Part shown: piece after piece, positions 22,513 through 26,032 of the stretch
How the letters are laid out: each line of letters opens with the position of its first letter
Position numbering within the stretch: position 1 is the stretch's first letter
DNA from: Candidatus Jordarchaeia archaeon
GTDB taxonomy: Archaea; Asgardarchaeota; Jordiarchaeia; Jordiarchaeales; Freyrarchaeaceae
Reading direction: 5' to 3'
Length of the DNA: 26,032 nt
Assembly (NCBI GenBank): GCA_018383835.1
Contig: JAHAWR010000009.1
Span: forward strand, 1 to 26,032
Position numbers and translations under genes: made by a program
Notes under the pieces: generated by a model
Database searches by the model: none
What the model saw: only the letters and a program-made list of their open reading frames with translations
Told to the model about the DNA's origin: nothing

Positions 22513-22632
22513 TTGAGTGAATTTCTTATTGGCTGTGTTTCTGCCGGTTTTGCGTTAGTTGTTTTTCTTTGTGGATGCGGTTTTGCCTGGGCTCTAAAGA
22601 AAATCTTCATTTTACTTTCGCTTCTTTGTTAA
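22513..22632 (+). CDS. Candidate 39-aa membrane peptide between two radical SAM genes
   Basis: TTG 22513 has an excellent SD (AGGTGATC at 22498-22505, seven bases upstream). The 39-residue product is strongly hydrophobic (MSEFLIGCVSAGFALVVFLC, then GCGFAWALKK and a hydrophobic end), predicting one or two membrane segments and containing four cysteines. The stop is eight bases before the radical SAM-TRAM start. No family recognised. Good SD and spacing argue for a real gene; shortness argues caution. Confidence 0.55.
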   Translation: MSEFLIGCVSAGFALVVFLCGCGFAWALKKIFILLSLLC

Positions 22633-22639
22633 TGTTGAT

Positions 22640-23687
22640 TTGGGGCAGCATGGTGATGTCATAGTGGGTTCTGCTGGGGGCGCCAGTAGGGTTTTCAGGG
22701 TTGAAGATATCCCTCTGGTTGGCTGCATAGCTTTTGGTTTAATTGACCGTGGAACTAATCTAATTCAGGTTAGGCCGACGTCTATATGTCCTCTTTCATG
22801 CATTTTCTGTTCAACCGATTCGGGACCTAAGTCGAGGGGTAGGCTCACCGAGTATGTTGTTTCCTTGGACTGCATCGTGGAGGAGTTTAGGAGGCTGGCT
22901 TCAATTAAGGGTAGTGGTCTTGAGGCACATATCGATACTGTCGGCGACCCTCTGACTTATCCTTGGCTAGTTGAGCTGGTCTCGGAGCTGAGGTGTGTTA
23001 AGGAGGTTAACGTCGTCTCCATGCAGACGCATGGCTCCCTTCTTAGCGAGAGGCTTCTTGACGAGCTCTCGTCTGCTGGGCTTTCAAGGATCAACCTTTC
23101 AATAGACGCTATGGATGCTAGTTTGGCTAGGAGACTCTCAGACACGGAGTGGTATAATGTGGAGCGCGTGGCTGAGCTCGCCAAGTACATTGTGGACAAC
23201 ACGGCTATCGATCTTCTGGTGGCTCCTGTCTGGGTGCCAGGCCTGAACGACCAAGAGATCCCTAAGATAATCAGATTTTCGCTTGATGCCGGGGCGGGGA
23301 AGAAGTGGCCTCCGTTGGGAGTGCAGAAGTATGAGGCGCATAAGCGTGGGAGGAAACCTGGAGGGGTCCATCCTCTCTCGTGGCCTGCATTCTACGATAA
23401 GCTGAGGGAGTGGGAGGAGGAGTTTAAGGTTAGGCTGAGACTTTCCCCCTGAAGATTTCTCGATAAAAAAAGCACCCTCCCTCCCTATAACTTACAGGAA
23501 ATTTGAGAAGATTTCCGTAAAAGTCGTTGGGCCAGGCTGGTTGAAGGGCGAGAAACTGGCTGTCACGACAAAGGGTGATAGAGTGGTCACACTTGTCAGC
23601 GCAGGCCACATACCAGTGGGGGCGAGCGTGAAGGCGAGGGTTCTCATTAACAAACATAACATATACGTTGCTGAGCCAGCCGCATAA
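22640..23687 (+). pseudogene. Radical SAM protein with C-terminal TRAM domain, broken by a one-base frameshift
   Basis: 22640-23452 encodes a radical SAM domain (C50, C54, C57 in CPLSCIFC; GDPL motif; TIM-barrel strands to about residue 245). The stop at 23450-23452 follows a run of five C's at 23445-23449; with four, the frame continues as RLSPEDFSIKKAP into a TRAM domain (23500-23684: KISVKVVGPGWL, VVTLVSAGHIPVG) ending TAA 23687. TRAM is an RNA-binding beta-barrel found in MiaB-type tRNA enzymes and others. MiaB's N-terminal domain is missing here. Whether the C run is a sequencing error or a real mutation is undecided. Start TTG 22640; GTG 22664 is an alternative. Confidence 0.75.
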
Positions 23688-23716
23688 ACTGGGAGGAGAG
23701 AGGCTTTCACTAATAT

Positions 23717-25513
23717 CTAGGTTGAGGCGGGCTTCGAAAGCTTTTCTCTGAGAAGCTCCTCCGCTTCTCTTCTCAGCTTTTCGACGTCTGTTTTCCCGCT
23801 ACCTGTCGTTGGAAGCTCGTCTTTGATTAAAACGAGACAGGGTAACAGGGGGGAGGGAAGGTTGCGGCTACACCAATCTTCAATCTCTTTCTCAGACAGC
23901 TTCTCTCGATATTCTCTTTTAGGCTCGATTACAAGCGTAAGTATACTCCCACGCTCGGGATGGGTGAGTGTTAGAGCCTTTGCGGCACCTACGGCGGGGT
24001 GCCCGAGCATTCGCCGCTCCACCTCGATCGGGTGAAATTCGAACTCTTCCACGTCACGGATCCGCCCCATAAAATAGAGGAAGCCATCCTCATCATATTT
24101 TCCTAAGTCCCCTGTTCGGAGCCATCCTTTGACGAATTTCTTCCTAGTCTCGTCAGGCCTCTTTAGGTAACCCTTCGCCAAGGACGGTGACTTGATCACT
24201 ATTTCGCCCACCTCGCCTAGAGGAAGTAGCTCGCCCGTCTTCGGGTCAACTATCTTAATTAGGGTTCCCGGGACGGGTATACCGCAGAATACGCCGCCAT
24301 GCTTCTCAGCCTGCTTCAAGTCGAAGTCTTCTCTATGGAAGCCTCCGGCTACTGTGTCTATGGTGTGCGTTTCGGTGAGCCCATAACTTGACTCACAAAG
24401 CACGGTTTTGGTGATATTGAACCATTCCCCCCTGAGGCGGGCGGTTAAGTACGTCCTTATACTGCTCCCGATGCAGCTTCTGAGGGAGCGAAGGTTGTAC
24501 CTTCCTAATTTAGGGTGCCTTAAAAGATCCTCGTAGAGACTAAACTCGAGAAATGTCGATGTCACCTTGTACTTATCGATCGCGTATAGGGCGTATTCAG
24601 GATCCCATTTAACCATTAGAACCACGGTACCTCCGGCGAATATCGGTGCGTCGACGCACGCCAGCTTGCCAGCCACCCAGAAGGCAGGCATAACCCCGAG
24701 GTACACGCCTCTCTCAGTGTGCTTCATTAGCGTTTCAGCGTCGAGCTGGCGGTTCCCGTATAAGGCAACTATGAGCCCGCTGGGAGAGTAGGTGCAAGCC
24801 ACAGCGGTCTTAAAGAGTATATTCCAGTGGGTGTGAAGGCATGCCCTCGGAACACCATAGCTCCCCCCAGTGAAGATTATTAGGGCGTCGTCGTCGAGCG
24901 AGACCTCAACATTCACGCTCCCCTTGCTTTCTTCTAGCAAGCTAATTAAGCTTAATCCGCCAGCCTGCTTAGGCTTAGACTTAACCTCAGGCGGCGCTTT
25001 CTCGTCAGGCTCAGCGGCGAAGTCGGAGAGGCTTGTGGTTACTATATGTTCCACTCCGTCAATCTTCTGGGAAGATTGTGAAACGATGGGGTATATGCTG
25101 TCGGCGCAAACCACTATTTTGGGTTTAACTTCTCCTAACATGTACTCCGTTCCCGACCTCCCAACCCAAGGGTTTATGAGGGCGCACACACATCCAGCTT
25201 TAAGCACCCCAAAATAGGAAATTAAGAGTTGGGGGCAGTTGGGAAGCTGAACCGCCACCACGTCTCCCTTACCGAGACCTTGCTTGGTGAGGAAGAACGC
25301 GAACCTCTCACTCAGCTCGTCAAGTAAGCCGTAAGATAGCTTCGACCCATAATAGATTATGGCAGTCCTTTCAGGATGGCTACGGGAGCGCCTTCTCAGG
25401 TACTCGAAGATGGGAATCTGCCCGTAGGGGTAAATTGGCTCCTTCGGCAGCGAACGAGGCCATTTACGCTCCCACTTTTCCCTTAAGGCCTCAAAATAGC
25501 TGTTTTCGTCCAC
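23717..25513 (-). CDS. AMP-forming acyl-CoA synthetase-like protein (ANL superfamily)
   Basis: 598-aa member of the adenylate-forming ANL superfamily, which activates carboxylic acids via acyl-AMP and usually transfers them to CoA. Seen are the phosphate-binding loop (IIFTGGSYGVPRA, near the middle), the YGLTET motif, RTGDLG, the hinge GRIRD and the C-terminal GSGKT lysine. The phosphate loop is atypical: the usual T-G lysine (PKG) is Arg (PRA). The hinge-following glycine motif is also changed (VEEFEFHP). Substrate unknown. GTG 25513 is chosen with GGGGTGG just upstream; GTG 25531 is the upstream option. A TATA-like block is at 25552-25575. Convergent with the SAM-TRAM gene. Confidence 0.8.
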   Translation of the reverse strand: MDENSYFEALREKWERKWPRSLPKEPIYPYGQIPIFEYLRRRSRSHPERTAIIYYGSKLSYGLLDELSERFAFFLTKQGLGKGDVVAVQLPNCPQLLISYFGVLKAGCVCALINPWVGRSGTEYMLGEVKPKIVVCADSIYPIVSQSSQKIDGVEHIVTTSLSDFAAEPDEKAPPEVKSKPKQAGGLSLISLLEESKGSVNVEVSLDDDALIIFTGGSYGVPRACLHTHWNILFKTAVACTYSPSGLIVALYGNRQLDAETLMKHTERGVYLGVMPAFWVAGKLACVDAPIFAGGTVVLMVKWDPEYALYAIDKYKVTSTFLEFSLYEDLLRHPKLGRYNLRSLRSCIGSSIRTYLTARLRGEWFNITKTVLCESSYGLTETHTIDTVAGGFHREDFDLKQAEKHGGVFCGIPVPGTLIKIVDPKTGELLPLGEVGEIVIKSPSLAKGYLKRPDETRKKFVKGWLRTGDLGKYDEDGFLYFMGRIRDVEEFEFHPIEVERRMLGHPAVGAAKALTLTHPERGSILTLVIEPKREYREKLSEKEIEDWCSRNLPSPLLPCLVLIKDELPTTGSGKTDVEKLRREAEELLREKLSKPAST

Positions 25514-25551
25514 CCAACCACCCCGGAACACAGCAAATCATTCGCTTTTAC

Positions 25552-25590
25552 TCAATGTAATATAATATTTAACTTAACTTATATATTCAT
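25552..25590. promoter_or_regulatory. A/T-rich divergent promoter region
   Basis: Alternating A/T blocks (AATATAATATTTAA, about 25559-25572, and TTATATATTCA, about 25578-25588) supply TATA boxes for the acyl-CoA synthetase on the minus strand and possibly for the small plus-strand ORF. Confidence 0.4.
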
Positions 25591-25622
25591 TTTACTTATT
25601 TCATTTTTACTTATTTTGCTTC

Positions 25623-25793
25623 ATGAGCGCTTTTTGGATGATTCTAATGCGGGCTAACGTTGATCTCGGCGGAAGACGTGTGGAATTGCTAGAACTTGCG
25701 GATGCTGTTTTAAGTGTCCAGCGTACTACGGTTTTCTCCCAGTACTGGTTTAGAGCTGAAAGCGCCCTCGCGCTTCTTCTTGGATCTTGGTAG
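25623..25793 (+). CDS. Candidate 56-aa ORF, no recognised family
   Basis: ATG 25623 opens a 56-codon frame to TAG 25793 (begins MSAFWMILMRANVD, contains GGRRVELLELADAVLS). It lies about 35 bases downstream of a TATA-like box, without SD. The segment RRVELLELADAV is plausible helix-forming sequence, but no homology is recognised and the frame may be chance. Apart from it, 25514-25856 holds only the divergent promoter. Confidence 0.25.
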   Translation: MSAFWMILMRANVDLGGRRVELLELADAVLSVQRTTVFSQYWFRAESALALLLGSW

Positions 25794-25856
25794 ACCGCTA
25801 CACCAGTTTTCAAGTTCTTCAGTGCTTTTCCACCATTCAGTAACGGGGTCGTCTAC

Positions 25857-26032
25857 GGGTTCCAGACTAAGTATGGGTAAGTGTTGATCCATACTTGGTC
25901 CTTGGGGTTCATGAGCCTCAAAGCCCCTCACGAGCTCATCGAAGCCTGCATCAGCCTCACCCCCCGTCAGGGCAAACCCACCCCACCCCCCCACAAACCC
26001 AACGAAGAGCTTCGGAGACGGAGAAAGACCCT
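25857..26032 (-). mobile_element. IS607-type element, right-end fragment (copy D)
   Basis: The minus strand ends AGTCTGGAACCC at 25857. It contains the TnpB tail (GGWGGFALTGGEADAG) and the terminal hairpin AAGTATGG/CCATACTT, in which the inner pairs differ from copies A-C while the outer eight pairs are kept. The open frame continues through the element end into flanking DNA to 25710. The rest of the element lies beyond the window. Confidence 0.85.

Noticed and set aside
25710..25856. Native minus-strand gene fused to the copy D TnpB tail
   Set aside because: The frame merely continues from the element into flanking DNA, as in the other copies; no protein similarity is seen.

Overview
The window looks like a chromosomal segment from a thermophilic archaeon, most likely TACK/Thermoproteota. 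It carries archaeal information-processing genes (TFE, MBF1, aTrm56, PAN, NAC, A-type ATP synthase subunit D), a tetraether-lipid synthase homologue, TATA boxes about 25 bp upstream of starts, many TTG and GTG starts behind GGAGG-type Shine-Dalgarno (SD) sites, and a tRNA gene with three small bulge-helix-bulge introns. The exact lineage cannot be fixed from the sequence alone.

Layout. (1) 1-97 is the right end of an IS607-type TnpB element. (2) 193-3461 (+) is a glcD / CCG Fe-S oxidoreductase / HAD phosphatase operon, apparently for 2-hydroxy acid (glycolate or lactate) oxidation; the HAD 3' end runs into element copy B. (3) 3438-5323 is decayed copy B on the minus strand, with a tnpA pseudogene and a split tnpB; 5548-5855 is an older tnpB relic. 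(4) 5937-7107 (+) is a pair of PhoU/TrkA-C-like regulators, followed by a convergent GNAT gene. (5) 7659-7820 is tRNA-Ser(GCU) with introns in the D-, anticodon and T-loops, followed by atpD. (6) 8647-10691 (-) is the operon PAN, PUA-domain protein, NAC, linking proteasomal unfolding with nascent-chain handling. (7) 10922-12071 (+) holds MBF1 and the tRNA C56 2'-O-methyltransferase; 12232-14089 (-) is the overlapping cluster TFE, HD, DUF2110. (8) 14365-14934 is an Lrp-type regulator with a Cys-rich tail. (9) 15299-19098 is an overlapping operon of metallo-beta-lactamase, zinc alcohol dehydrogenase and phosphoglycolate phosphatase; the dehydrogenase is broken by a frameshift and by element copy C. 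(10) 19304-20620 is a VWA protein whose N-terminal part resembles the Cdc48 N-domain. (11) 20923-23687 is a tetraether-synthase-like radical SAM gene, an overlooked 39-aa membrane peptide, and a radical SAM-TRAM gene with a one-base frameshift. (12) 23717-25513 (-) is an AMP-forming acyl-CoA synthetase. (13) 25857-26032 is the end of a fourth element copy.

The most notable items are the triple-intron tRNA-Ser(GCU), the Cdc48N-like/VWA fusion, the small membrane peptide in the tes operon, and the IS607/TnpB family, in which the tnpB frame runs through the right end without a stop while RNA-like hairpins persist in every copy, including damaged ones. Several frame breaks (SAM-TRAM at a C run, the alcohol dehydrogenase near a G run) could be assembly errors and should be checked against reads before being called biology.
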